Both the position numbers and the translations under genes were made by a program. This document shows positions 1 to 6,446 of a stretch of DNA of 7,596 bases, in pieces (position 1 is the stretch's first letter; every line of letters starts with the position of its first letter). The DNA lies in NCBI GenBank assembly GCA_002471665.1, contig DKQK01000066.1, forward strand, positions 2,712 through 10,307, written 5' to 3'. This DNA is from Gammaproteobacteria bacterium UBA7310. GTDB taxonomy: Bacteria; Pseudomonadota; Gammaproteobacteria; Pseudomonadales; Ketobacteraceae. Below the pieces are notes generated by a model. It had not been told where the DNA came from. It did no database searches and worked only from the letters and a program-made list of their open reading frames with translations.

Positions 1-51
1 ATAGGGTATGGACCTACTGGTCACCGCTTAACAGGCAGCCAGCTTACACAC

Positions 52-60
52 TGCTATAGT
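52..60 (+). promoter_or_regulatory. Candidate extended -10 promoter for lapG
   Basis: The sequence TGCTATAGT fits an extended -10 element (TGn followed by TATAAT with one mismatch). It would start transcription near position 67, leaving a leader of about 26 bases before the lapG GTG. No good -35 lies at the usual spacing; TTAACA at 28-33 resembles a -35 box but the gap is 21 bases, too long for normal use. An extended -10 can work without a strong -35. The call rests on sequence match alone. Confidence 0.45.
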
Positions 61-92
61 TATTTTTATTACAACCCTAACCTGAGCGATCC

Positions 93-734
93 GTGCGCGA
101 GCGAACAAGACTGGCAGTCCTGGTGCTATTTTGGGTGGTCTGCTCCGCAGCATTGGCGGGAGCACTGCCCCTTGAAATCAAGGGCAAGGTACATGATCAA
201 TATGGAGCCATCGGCGTCGAACGTGTTGAGCGCTGGGAGAAACTGGTGTGGGACCTTACCTATCAGAATACCGCCGACCAGTTGCGGGCGGTAAATCGCT
301 TCTTTAATCAGCTGCAATTTCGGACCGATCTGGAGCATTGGCAACAGGAAGACTACTGGGCGACGCCGGTGGAAACCCTGGCCAGTAATGGCGGTGATTG
401 CGAAGACTTTGCCATTGCCAAGTATTTTACCCTGAGACAGCTGGGGGTGCCGGCCAAGAGCATGCGCATTACCTATGTCAAAGCGTTGCGCCTGAACGAA
501 CCGCATATGGTGCTGACCTATTACCCCGAGCGCGGCGAACCCCTGGTACTGGATATTTTGGTGGAGGAGATGCTACCTGCGTCAATGCGGCCGGATCTGG
601 AACCGGTATACAGTTTTAATGCAGAGGGGCTGTGGAAAGCCAAAAACCGGGGCGAAGAGACACGGTTGGGGGATGCGGACGACATTACTTTGTGGCGGGA
701 TTTGCGAGTGCGCTTGGGGCTTGGGAGCCTTTAG
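93..734 (+). CDS. lapG: LapG-type periplasmic cysteine protease (transglutaminase-like, BTLCP family)
   Basis: This 213-residue protein is a secreted protease of the bacterial transglutaminase-like cysteine protease family. In P. fluorescens LapG cuts the N-terminal region of the surface adhesin LapA and so releases biofilm cells. The N-terminus is a Sec signal peptide: a basic start (RERTR), a hydrophobic core over residues 7-21, and a likely cut after Ala-Leu-Ala near residue 22. The catalytic triad is visible as C103 in GGDCEDFA, H138 in EPHMVL and D154 in LVLDIL, with spacing like that of known LapG. D102 and E104 flank the cysteine and match the calcium-binding Asp and Glu of LapG. The GTG start is chosen because an in-frame TAA lies at 78-80 and the signal peptide begins directly at it; the Shine-Dalgarno is weak. 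lapD follows after 78 bases, probably in the same transcript. The adhesin substrate is outside the window. Confidence 0.93.
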   Translation: MRERTRLAVLVLFWVVCSAALAGALPLEIKGKVHDQYGAIGVERVERWEKLVWDLTYQNTADQLRAVNRFFNQLQFRTDLEHWQQEDYWATPVETLASNGGDCEDFAIAKYFTLRQLGVPAKSMRITYVKALRLNEPHMVLTYYPERGEPLVLDILVEEMLPASMRPDLEPVYSFNAEGLWKAKNRGEETRLGDADDITLWRDLRVRLGLGSL

Positions 735-775
735 GGATACACTCACGGATTAAACAAAAATAAACTAGGCAACCC

Positions 776-799
776 GGGCTGCGCCCTGTCGGCATGCCG
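776..799 (+). promoter_or_regulatory. Two small dyads in the lapG-lapD gap, next to the lapD ribosome binding site
   Basis: GGGC-TGC-GCCC (776-786) could form a short hairpin, and CGGCATGCCG (790-799) is a perfect 10-base palindrome that ends two bases before the GAGGAG ribosome binding site (801-806). They may be a weak leader structure or a protein site. Both are short enough to occur by chance in GC-rich DNA, and no U-tract follows, so they do not form an intrinsic terminator. Confidence 0.2.
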
Positions 800-812
800 C
801 GAGGAGAACAGT

Positions 813-2786
813 GTGAGCTTACATCGTCAAATGGTTCTGTTGATTACCGGCCTGTTGCTGGTGCTGTTGGCGGGGATTTGCTATTTGAGCGTGCGCAACA
901 GTCGGGATTACCTGGAAATGCAGATGCACAGCCATGCTCAGGATACGGCGACATCCCTGGGGCTTTCCCTCTCCAGACCGCTGGGGCAGGACGATCTGGC
1001 CATGGTCCAGACCATGGTGGATGCCATATTCGACCGTGGTGACTTTACCGAGATCATTGTGCGCAATCCGGATGGGGATGTGATCACGCGCCGTACCCTG
1101 CAGCCGCCACCGCATCTGGTGCCGCCGTGGTTTGTGAACTGGCTGGAGATCAATCCTATGCCGGGGATCAGTGAAATCACCGATGGCTGGCGCCGGGTGG
1201 GTGAGGTGCGGGTGTTCGCTGATAAGGATGCTGCCAACCGCAATCTGTGGGTGGCGGCCAAGCAGGCATTCTGGTTGTTCCTGTTTGTGGGAGTCATCAG
1301 TTGGGTGGTGATACTGATGATCGTGCGGGCGGTGCTGACTCCATTGCGGACATTGGAAAAACAGGCAGATCTGATCTGTAACCGGGATTTCACCGGGCAA
1401 CAACCGTTGCCGAAAACCCGCGAGCTGAAGCGGGTGGTGCAAGCCATCAACCGCATGACCCGCCAACTCAAAGTGCTGTTCGATGAACAGGTGGCGCAAA
1501 TTGAACAGGTCCGCAACCAGGCGTATGTGGATTCCATTACCGGGCTGGGTAACGGCCGCTTTTTCAATGCCCAGCTCAATGCCCGAATTGAATCCCCGGA
1601 GGAACCGTTCAGTGGTGTGTTGGTGCGGCTGCAGGTAAAAAGCATGGGCGAATACAACGAGCACTATGGTCATGATGCCGGCAACCTGCTGTTGCGGCGC
1701 ATTGGCCAGGTGTGGCAACAGGCCCTGGAAGGCGTGGAAGGGCACTGCGTGGCCCGCGTTACCGGAACCCGCTTCGCTGCGTTGCTACCCCACCAGACCA
1801 TCGACCAGGTGCAAGCCATGATTACCCAGGCGCTGGGCCGGATTCAGCGCCTGGATGGGCTGAACCTGGGTGGTTCCCCGGTCAAGCTTTACGCCGGATT
1901 AAGCGCCTGCAATGTGGGGGATGATCCCAAGTTGCTGGAGGCCCAGGCGGCGGCCGCATTGGAGCGGGCAGAGAGCTTTCAGAGCGGGCACGTGGAAGTG
2001 TACGACCAGGCGGCTCACGGCGAGGCACTGGCGCCCAGCATGCCGGGAGTGAGCAACTGGGCCGGTTTTCTGGAAGAGGTGATCAGCAAGAAAAAAGTGG
2101 TTTTGCATTACCAGCCGGTGATTTCCTGTGTGGATCAAGCGTTAATGCACTACGAAGTGTTGGCGCGGGTGGCCGTGGAAGGCAAGCTGATCACCGCGGG
2201 GCACTTCATCCCCCTGGTTGAGCGCTTCGACATGGTAAGCCGGTTTGACCGCATGATCATCGAACGCCTGATCGAGCAGTTGAAAAACCAGCAGAATGGC
2301 AAACGGGTGCCGTTGGCAGTGAACCTGTCCAGCCACAGTGTGCGTGAGGAAGATTTCGACGGCTGGTTGCTGGCCACCCTGCGCAATCACCCGGATGTGG
2401 CGCCCTACCTGATTTTTGAGGTGCCGGAAATAACCGTGCGCACGGCCCATGGCAAGCTGCGCCGCCTTGCCGCCAGCCTCAGGGAGCTGGGCGCCAAACT
2501 CACCATCGACCACTTTGGTACCACCAACAGCAGCTTCGGCTATCTCAGCGGGTTGCAGCTTTATTCCATTAAAGTAGACAGCTCTTATATCCGCGATATC
2601 GAAGACAACCTGGATCACCAGTTCTTTGTACAATCCCTGGTGCGCATTGCCCACAGCCGTCAGATTTTGCTGACGGCGGAAATGGTGGAAGGGGAGGGGC
2701 AATGGGATTTGCTTCGACGCTTCCAGCTGGATGGCGCCCAGGGTTATTTTCTGGGTGAACCCCAGCCCGGGCAGGAAGCCGCGTAG
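813..2786 (+). CDS. lapD: LapD-type c-di-GMP receptor, inner-membrane controller of LapG
   Basis: This 657-residue signalling protein senses cytoplasmic c-di-GMP and controls periplasmic LapG by binding it. Order of parts: transmembrane helix about 8-24; periplasmic LapD/MoxY-type output domain about 25-149; second helix about 150-172; HAMP about 173-225; GGDEF-like domain about 237-398; EAL-like domain about 415-655. W126 in the GWRRVG segment matches the conserved output-domain tryptophan (W125 in P. fluorescens LapD) that contacts LapG. The GGDEF signature is lost: the motif reads R-V-T-G-T-R-F (315-321), so no cyclase activity is expected. The EAL motif is EVL (448-450), and the DDFGTG motif is D566-H567-F-G-T, losing a metal ligand, so phosphodiesterase activity is unlikely. 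N504, E536, K587 and E623 are kept, consistent with ligand binding. The GTG start has a good GAGGAG site 6 bases upstream, and the N-terminus MSL is typical of LapD. It directly follows lapG. Confidence 0.93.
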   Translation: MSLHRQMVLLITGLLLVLLAGICYLSVRNSRDYLEMQMHSHAQDTATSLGLSLSRPLGQDDLAMVQTMVDAIFDRGDFTEIIVRNPDGDVITRRTLQPPPHLVPPWFVNWLEINPMPGISEITDGWRRVGEVRVFADKDAANRNLWVAAKQAFWLFLFVGVISWVVILMIVRAVLTPLRTLEKQADLICNRDFTGQQPLPKTRELKRVVQAINRMTRQLKVLFDEQVAQIEQVRNQAYVDSITGLGNGRFFNAQLNARIESPEEPFSGVLVRLQVKSMGEYNEHYGHDAGNLLLRRIGQVWQQALEGVEGHCVARVTGTRFAALLPHQTIDQVQAMITQALGRIQRLDGLNLGGSPVKLYAGLSACNVGDDPKLLEAQAAAALERAESFQSGHVEVYDQAAHGEALAPSMPGVSNWAGFLEEVISKKKVVLHYQPVISCVDQALMHYEVLARVAVEGKLITAGHFIPLVERFDMVSRFDRMIIERLIEQLKNQQNGKRVPLAVNLSSHSVREEDFDGWLLATLRNHPDVAPYLIFEVPEITVRTAHGKLRRLAASLRELGAKLTIDHFGTTNSSFGYLSGLQLYSIKVDSSYIRDIEDNLDHQFFVQSLVRIAHSRQILLTAEMVEGEGQWDLLRRFQLDGAQGYFLGEPQPGQEAA

Positions 2787-2871
2787 GCAAGGGCAGCCGC
2801 ATGTGGAAGGTTGCCACTGACACCATAAACAGTTAGCTTAGGGTCAGTAATCTAAGGTTGAGGGAACAGGA

Positions 2872-3876
2872 TTGGACACGCACGATAACAAAAGCATGTG
2901 GGCAAAACTCATTTCCGGGATTGTGGCGGTGTATCTGCTGTTTGCCATCGGGCTCGGAGTCTATTGGAGTTCAGAGCCGGCCCTGTGGGATGTAAATCGC
3001 ACCGTGGAGCTGGATGCCGCCGCCTTGGGTGAGCAGCCGGCCACCGGCTTTGCCACCACCTCCACCTTGATTCGGTTGGGTGAGAGCCTGCTGGACAAGC
3101 CCGGGGGCTACATCAGTAATGACATTGCACCACCGGGAATCTGGCTCGACAACATCGCCAACTGGGAGTTTGGTATTCTGGTGCAGCTGCGCGACATGAG
3201 CCGGGCTCTGCGTAAAGACATTGCCCGCTCCCAGTCCACCTCCCGGGAGGACATCGACCTGGCCCGGGCTGAACCCCAACTGCATTTCGACAACGACAGC
3301 TTCTGGTTTCCGTCCACGGAATCGGAATACCGTCGTGGTATACAGTATCTGCAGGCCTATCAGGTGCGGCTGCTGGACGAGGACGTGAATAACGCCCAGT
3401 TTTACGCCCGTGCCGACAATCTGCGCAATTGGCTGGCGGACGTGGAAACCCGCCTGGGCAGCCTCTCCCAGAAACTCAGTGCCAGCGTGGGCAAGGAACA
3501 AATCAATATTGACCTGGCCGGGGATTCGGCCGCCAAGCAGTCCACCCAGTCACCGCAACAGATGCGCCTGAAAACACCGTTCACCCAAATCGACGATGTG
3601 TTCTACGAAGCGCGGGGCGCCTCTTACGCGTTGATCCACCTGATGAAAGCCATTGAAATCGACTTCAAGGACATTCTGGAGAAAAAGAATGCCATGGTGA
3701 GCTTGCGTCAGATTGTGCGGGAACTGGAGGCAACCCAGGAACCGGTAATGAGCCCCATGATCCTGAACGGCTCCGGGTTCGGACTGTTCGCCAATCATTC
3801 CCTGGTAATGGCCAATTATATCTCCCGGGCCAACGCCGCTATCATCGATCTGCGGAGATTGCTGGAGCAGGGATAA
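2872..3876 (+). CDS. DUF2333 family membrane protein
   Basis: This 334-residue protein matches the DUF2333 family as I recall it; its function is not known. It has a short cytoplasmic N-terminus, one transmembrane helix (about residues 12-32) and a large, mostly helical domain that should lie in the periplasm. Family-like conserved stretches are KPGGYISND (76-84) followed by PPGIWLDNIANWEFG (87-101), and near the C-terminus NGSGFGLFANHS (299-310) followed by SLVMANYISRANAAIIDLRR (310-329). The TTG start at 2872 is preferred because AGGG (2861-2864) lies 7 bases upstream. The ATG at 2896 (codon 9) is the alternative but has no Shine-Dalgarno. The gene begins 85 bases after lapD on the same strand, so co-transcription and a link to envelope or adhesin control are possible; that link is inference from position only. 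A hairpin and pyrimidine tract downstream probably end the transcript. Confidence 0.85.
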   Translation: MDTHDNKSMWAKLISGIVAVYLLFAIGLGVYWSSEPALWDVNRTVELDAAALGEQPATGFATTSTLIRLGESLLDKPGGYISNDIAPPGIWLDNIANWEFGILVQLRDMSRALRKDIARSQSTSREDIDLARAEPQLHFDNDSFWFPSTESEYRRGIQYLQAYQVRLLDEDVNNAQFYARADNLRNWLADVETRLGSLSQKLSASVGKEQINIDLAGDSAAKQSTQSPQQMRLKTPFTQIDDVFYEARGASYALIHLMKAIEIDFKDILEKKNAMVSLRQIVRELEATQEPVMSPMILNGSGFGLFANHSLVMANYISRANAAIIDLRRLLEQG

Positions 3877-3889
3877 TCCCTGCCGCACT

Positions 3890-3990
3890 CCCGCCTTGGT
3901 AATTGCCAGGCGGGGGCGCCCCGGGATCAGCGTCATCCTGTCATTGTTCTGTCTTTCTCTTCCTTTCTCATCCTTTTATACCCTTATTAT
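3890..3990 (+). terminator. Candidate terminator after DUF2333: hairpin plus G-free pyrimidine tract
   Basis: CCCGCCT (3890-3896) pairs perfectly with AGGCGGG (3908-3914), and GG/CC inside can add two more pairs with one bulged base, leaving a small AT-rich loop. The stem begins 14 bases after the DUF2333 stop. No run of T follows directly, so a classical intrinsic terminator is doubtful. Instead, positions 3952-3990 contain no G at all and are rich in C and T, which is the composition favoured by Rho loading sites. A Rho-dependent end, with the hairpin protecting the 3' end, is the reading I prefer. It is inferred from composition. Confidence 0.4.
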
Positions 3991-4032
3991 GCCCGCCACC
4001 GGCCTATTACCCCAATTTTTGTCCGGTTCTTG

Positions 4033-4047
4033 TGGCACGTATCTTGT
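4033..4047 (+). promoter_or_regulatory. Candidate sigma-54 (-24/-12) promoter for the molybdoenzyme operon
   Basis: The sequence TGGCACG-TATC-TTGT matches the RpoN consensus TGGCACG-N4-TTGC at every fixed base except the last, where T replaces C. The GG (4034-4035) and the -12 G (4046) are 12 bases apart, which is the required spacing. The predicted start is near 4059, leaving a leader of about 130 bases. The missing C in the -12 GC pair would weaken it. Sigma-54 promoters also need an activator bound about 100-200 bases upstream; the dyad at 3890-3914 is in that range, though I cannot tie it to a regulator. No sigma-70 promoter of comparable quality was seen in this gap. Confidence 0.45.
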
Positions 4048-4090
4048 TAATCCTACAGGGAATTTGCCGTTAATCACTAAAAATAGGCGT

Positions 4091-4187
4091 TTTGGTGATC
4101 AAATTGAACCAAAGTAGTGCGGTTTGGTTTGGTGCGCGAAATTTTTCTGCACCGTAGTAGAGCTGTAAAAATGAGAGAGGAACCAAA
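4091..4187. repeat. Cluster of five TTTGGT/ACCAAA motifs before the molybdoenzyme gene
   Basis: TTTGGT occurs at 4091-4096, 4123-4128 and 4128-4133 (the last two share a base), and its complement ACCAAA occurs at 4108-4113 and 4182-4187. The first pair forms part of an imperfect inverted repeat, TTGGT-GA-TCAA-A-TTGA-ACCAA (4092-4112), differing only by a two-base insert. The cluster lies downstream of the sigma-54-like element and runs up to the ribosome binding site. It could be a multi-site operator or leader structure; no regulator is recognised. Confidence 0.35.
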
Positions 4188-4190
4188 ATA

Positions 4191-6395
4191 ATGCTTTTTG
4201 GCCGTCAGGATCGCAAAAAAATCAAGATTTTGGACAAAAAAGTCCAACAGTGGAAATACACCACCTGTGGTTATTGTTCCACTGGCTGCTCGATCGAAGT
4301 GGGGCTGGATGAAGGCGGGCGTGCCGTTGCCACCCGGGGGGTCGCCACTGCCGATGTTAACCGCGGCAAGCTGTGCATTAAAGGCATTTTTGAACACGAG
4401 CTGTTTGAAGCCTCCGGCCGCGGTACCACGCCCATTATGCGCGATAAGCCATGGGATGACTGGCAGCCCACCGGTTGGGATAGCGCCCTGGACAAGATGG
4501 CCGGGGAAATCAAGCGGATTCAGAGCCAGCACGGTCGGGATGCCTTTGCCGTGGTATCCACCGGGCAAATCATGACGGAAGAATTCTACACCCTGGGCAA
4601 ACTGGTGCGGGGTTGCATCGGCACCAACAACTACGACGGTAACACCACCCTGTGCATGGCCTCTGCCGTGTCCGGCTACAAGCGTTCCTTTGGCTCCGAC
4701 GGCCCACCCGGATGTTACGAGGATTTCGAACACACCGAATGCATGATTGCCTGGGGCTCCAACCTGCCGGAGCAACACCCTATTATCTATTGGCGCCTGA
4801 AAGAGGCCCTTGAAAAGCGCAAGTTCCCGCTGATCGTGGTGGACCCACGGGTGACCATGTTTGCCCAGTTTGCGGACATCCATCTGCCCATTACCCCCGG
4901 CACCGATGTGGTGTTGCAGAATGCCCTGATGCACGTGATTCTGGCGGAAGGCCTGGAAGACCGTGACTACATCGATGCCCATACCAACGGCATTGAGGCG
5001 CTGGAAAACTGCGTGAAGGATTACGATCCCACCACCGCCGCGCGCATCTGCGGCATCGATGAAGATACCATCCGCAATGTGGCGCGCCTCTACGCCAATG
5101 CCGGTGCCGCCATGAGCATCTGGACCATGGGTATCAACCAGAGCACCCACGGTTCCGACGGCGTGGTGGGTATCAACAACCTGAACCTGATTACCGGCAA
5201 CATCGGCAAGCCCGGTGGCACCAGCCTGTCCATTACCGGCCAGTGTAATGCCATGGGCACCCGTGAGTGGTCATCCTGCTCCGGCCTGCCGGGTTACCGC
5301 TATCTGGAAAAGGAAAAAGACCGCAAAGAAATCGCTGAATTCTGGGGCATTGATGAATCCTTCTTTCCACAGAAGCGCGGCATGTGCATGACGGACATCC
5401 TGCCCGCCATCGAGACCGGCCAGGTAAAAGGGTTGTGGCTGGTGGCCACCAACCCCATGACCTCCATGCCCAACACCCCACGCATCCGCAAAACCCTGGA
5501 GAAGTTGGAGTTCCTGGTGGTACAGGATGCCTATCAGGATGTGGAGACAACCCAGTATGCGCACCTGTATCTGCCTGCGGCGGTGTGGGCTGAAAAGACC
5601 GGCTGTTTCACCAATACCGAGCGCCGGGTCAACCTGATTCGCCCGGTGGTGGCGCCCCATGAGGATTCCAAACCGGACTTCTGGATCTTTACCGAGCTGG
5701 CCAAGCGCTTTGAAAACGGGCACAAGATCCACTTCCCTGACACACCGGAAGGCGCGTTCAACGAAATGAAACAGCTTTCCAAAGGTGATGGCCGCACCCT
5801 GGATATTTCCGGTATGAGCCATGATTTGATCGAGCAGAGCCGTGGCATTCAGTGGCCGTTTCGGGAAAGCCAGTTGCAAGACGGCGCGGCTGAAGTGAAA
5901 GGGGATCAGCGTCTTTATACCGATGGCTATTTCCAGACGGCTGATGGCAAAGCCAACCTGATTGCGTTGCCGTTTATCGATAATAACGAACGCCCCTGCG
6001 AGGATTACCCGTTCTGGCTCAACAGTGGCCGGGTGGTGGAGCATTTCCATACCCGAACCCGAACCGGCAAGCTGGGTAACTGCAACAAGTTCAGCCCAAC
6101 CCCCTATATGGAGATGAACCCGGATGCAGCGGCGGAACTGGGCATCAAACACCAATCCTATGTGCGCCTGGTATCACGCCGTGGCGATGCGGTGGTGATG
6201 GTGCAGCTGACCCAGCGGGTGCCCCGCAATATGGTGTTCATACCGTTCCATTTCCATGATTGTGTCAACCGGCTTTCGTTAGGGCTTTTGGATCCCCATT
6301 CGCGCCAGCCGGCCTACAAGCAGTGCTCAGTTCGTATTGAACACACCGATCAGAAGCAGGCCGCCAAACTCAATGCGCAACGCCGCGCGTTCTAA
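4191..6395 (+). CDS. Cytoplasmic Mo-bis-MGD oxidoreductase, catalytic subunit, nitrate reductase (NapA/NasA)-like
   Basis: This 734-residue protein is a complete catalytic subunit of the DMSO reductase superfamily. An N-terminal [4Fe-4S] site is formed by C26, C29, C33 and C62 (C-x2-C-x3-C-x28-C). The likely Mo ligand is C155 in TLCMASAV. Cys followed by Met, and the later segment TGQCNAMGTREW (349-360), are typical of the NapA/NasA/NarB branch, whereas formate dehydrogenases usually have Cys or Sec followed by His. The C-terminal cofactor-binding domain (about 605-720) includes GRVVEHFHTRTRTGK and VFIPFHFHD. There is no Tat signal, so the enzyme should be cytoplasmic. It lacks the extra C-terminal iron-sulfur/BFD region of many NasA proteins. 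The ATG has a GAGAGAGG site 10 bases upstream. The next gene encodes its likely electron-transfer and membrane subunit. Nitrate is the leading substrate guess; formate, sulfite (Soe-like) or other oxyanions cannot be excluded. Automatic annotation may call it formate dehydrogenase. Confidence 0.88.
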   Translation: MLFGRQDRKKIKILDKKVQQWKYTTCGYCSTGCSIEVGLDEGGRAVATRGVATADVNRGKLCIKGIFEHELFEASGRGTTPIMRDKPWDDWQPTGWDSALDKMAGEIKRIQSQHGRDAFAVVSTGQIMTEEFYTLGKLVRGCIGTNNYDGNTTLCMASAVSGYKRSFGSDGPPGCYEDFEHTECMIAWGSNLPEQHPIIYWRLKEALEKRKFPLIVVDPRVTMFAQFADIHLPITPGTDVVLQNALMHVILAEGLEDRDYIDAHTNGIEALENCVKDYDPTTAARICGIDEDTIRNVARLYANAGAAMSIWTMGINQSTHGSDGVVGINNLNLITGNIGKPGGTSLSITGQCNAMGTREWSSCSGLPGYRYLEKEKDRKEIAEFWGIDESFFPQKRGMCMTDILPAIETGQVKGLWLVATNPMTSMPNTPRIRKTLEKLEFLVVQDAYQDVETTQYAHLYLPAAVWAEKTGCFTNTERRVNLIRPVVAPHEDSKPDFWIFTELAKRFENGHKIHFPDTPEGAFNEMKQLSKGDGRTLDISGMSHDLIEQSRGIQWPFRESQLQDGAAEVKGDQRLYTDGYFQTADGKANLIALPFIDNNERPCEDYPFWLNSGRVVEHFHTRTRTGKLGNCNKFSPTPYMEMNPDAAAELGIKHQSYVRLVSRRGDAVVMVQLTQRVPRNMVFIPFHFHDCVNRLSLGLLDPHSRQPAYKQCSVRIEHTDQKQAAKLNAQRRAF

Positions 6396-6401
6396 ACGCG
6401 C
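6385..6401 (+). promoter_or_regulatory. Hairpin over the stop codon of the molybdoenzyme gene
   Basis: GCGCGTT (6385-6391) and AACGCGC (6395-6401) form a perfect 7-base-pair stem with a three-base CTA loop. The TAA stop codon (6393-6395) sits in the loop and on the right arm. No T-run follows, so it is not an intrinsic terminator. It may stabilise the upstream message end or reduce expression of the next gene; this role is inferred. Confidence 0.35.
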
Positions 6402-6404
6402 CCC

Positions 6405-6436
6405 AGAGATCCGGAAGTCCAGAGATTCGGAAGTAG
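6405..6436 (+). repeat. Tandem 16-base repeat between the two molybdoenzyme genes
   Basis: AGAGATCCGGAAGTCC (6405-6420) is followed directly by AGAGATTCGGAAGTAG (6421-6436), matching at 13 of 16 positions. The second copy leads straight into the purine-rich ribosome binding site AGAGGAGAGG (6435-6444) of the next gene. It looks like a local duplication of the spacer. Both copies are purine-rich and could offer a standby ribosome site, but that is speculation. Confidence 0.6.
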
Positions 6437-6446
6437 AGGAGAGGAC

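Larger units (their letters stand above)
3877..4190 (+). other. Intergenic control region between the lap block and the molybdoenzyme operon
   Basis: This 314-base gap contains no convincing gene. An open frame from a TTG at 3896 exists, but it starts inside a hairpin, lacks a Shine-Dalgarno and encodes no recognisable protein. In order the region holds a GC-rich dyad (3890-3914), a perfect GGGGCGCCCC palindrome (3913-3922), a G-free pyrimidine-rich tract (3952-3990), a sigma-54-like element (4033-4047), a cluster of TTTGGT/ACCAAA repeats (4091-4187) and the ribosome binding site of the molybdoenzyme gene. From about 3950 on it is clearly more AT-rich than the flanking genes, as expected for a promoter region. 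Its size and content suggest that the molybdoenzyme operon is transcribed independently of the lap block. Confidence 0.6.

Noticed and set aside
819..1745. A 308-codon open frame on the - strand inside lapD
   Set aside because: It is an antisense shadow; the + strand encodes recognisable LapD domains throughout.
2837..2856. Inverted repeat CTTAG-N10-CTAAG upstream of the DUF2333 gene
   Set aside because: The arms are only five bases long with a ten-base gap, no T-run follows, and no promoter elements align with it, so chance is the simpler explanation.
4089..4102. A possible FNR-type site around ATCAA upstream of the molybdoenzyme gene
   Set aside because: The right half-site fits, but the left half at the required spacing is GTTTT rather than TTGAT, so the match is too poor to call.
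3896..4117. A 73-codon open frame on the + strand in the intergenic gap
   Set aside because: It starts with TTG inside a hairpin, has no Shine-Dalgarno, overlaps the promoter-like elements and encodes nothing recognisable.
4077..5150. A 357-codon open frame on the - strand across the molybdoenzyme gene
   Set aside because: It lies antisense to a gene with clear cofactor motifs. The translation is rich in His, Gly and Val without domain motifs, as expected for the reverse complement of GC-rich coding DNA.
5271..6155. A 294-codon open frame on the - strand
   Set aside because: It is an antisense shadow of the C-terminal half of the molybdoenzyme gene and shows no motifs.
4191..6395. Calling the molybdoenzyme a formate dehydrogenase
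   Set aside because: The Mo-ligand cysteine is followed by Met, not the His typical of formate dehydrogenases, and the TGQ-NAMG-RE segment fits nitrate reductases better. The possibility is kept only as an alternative.
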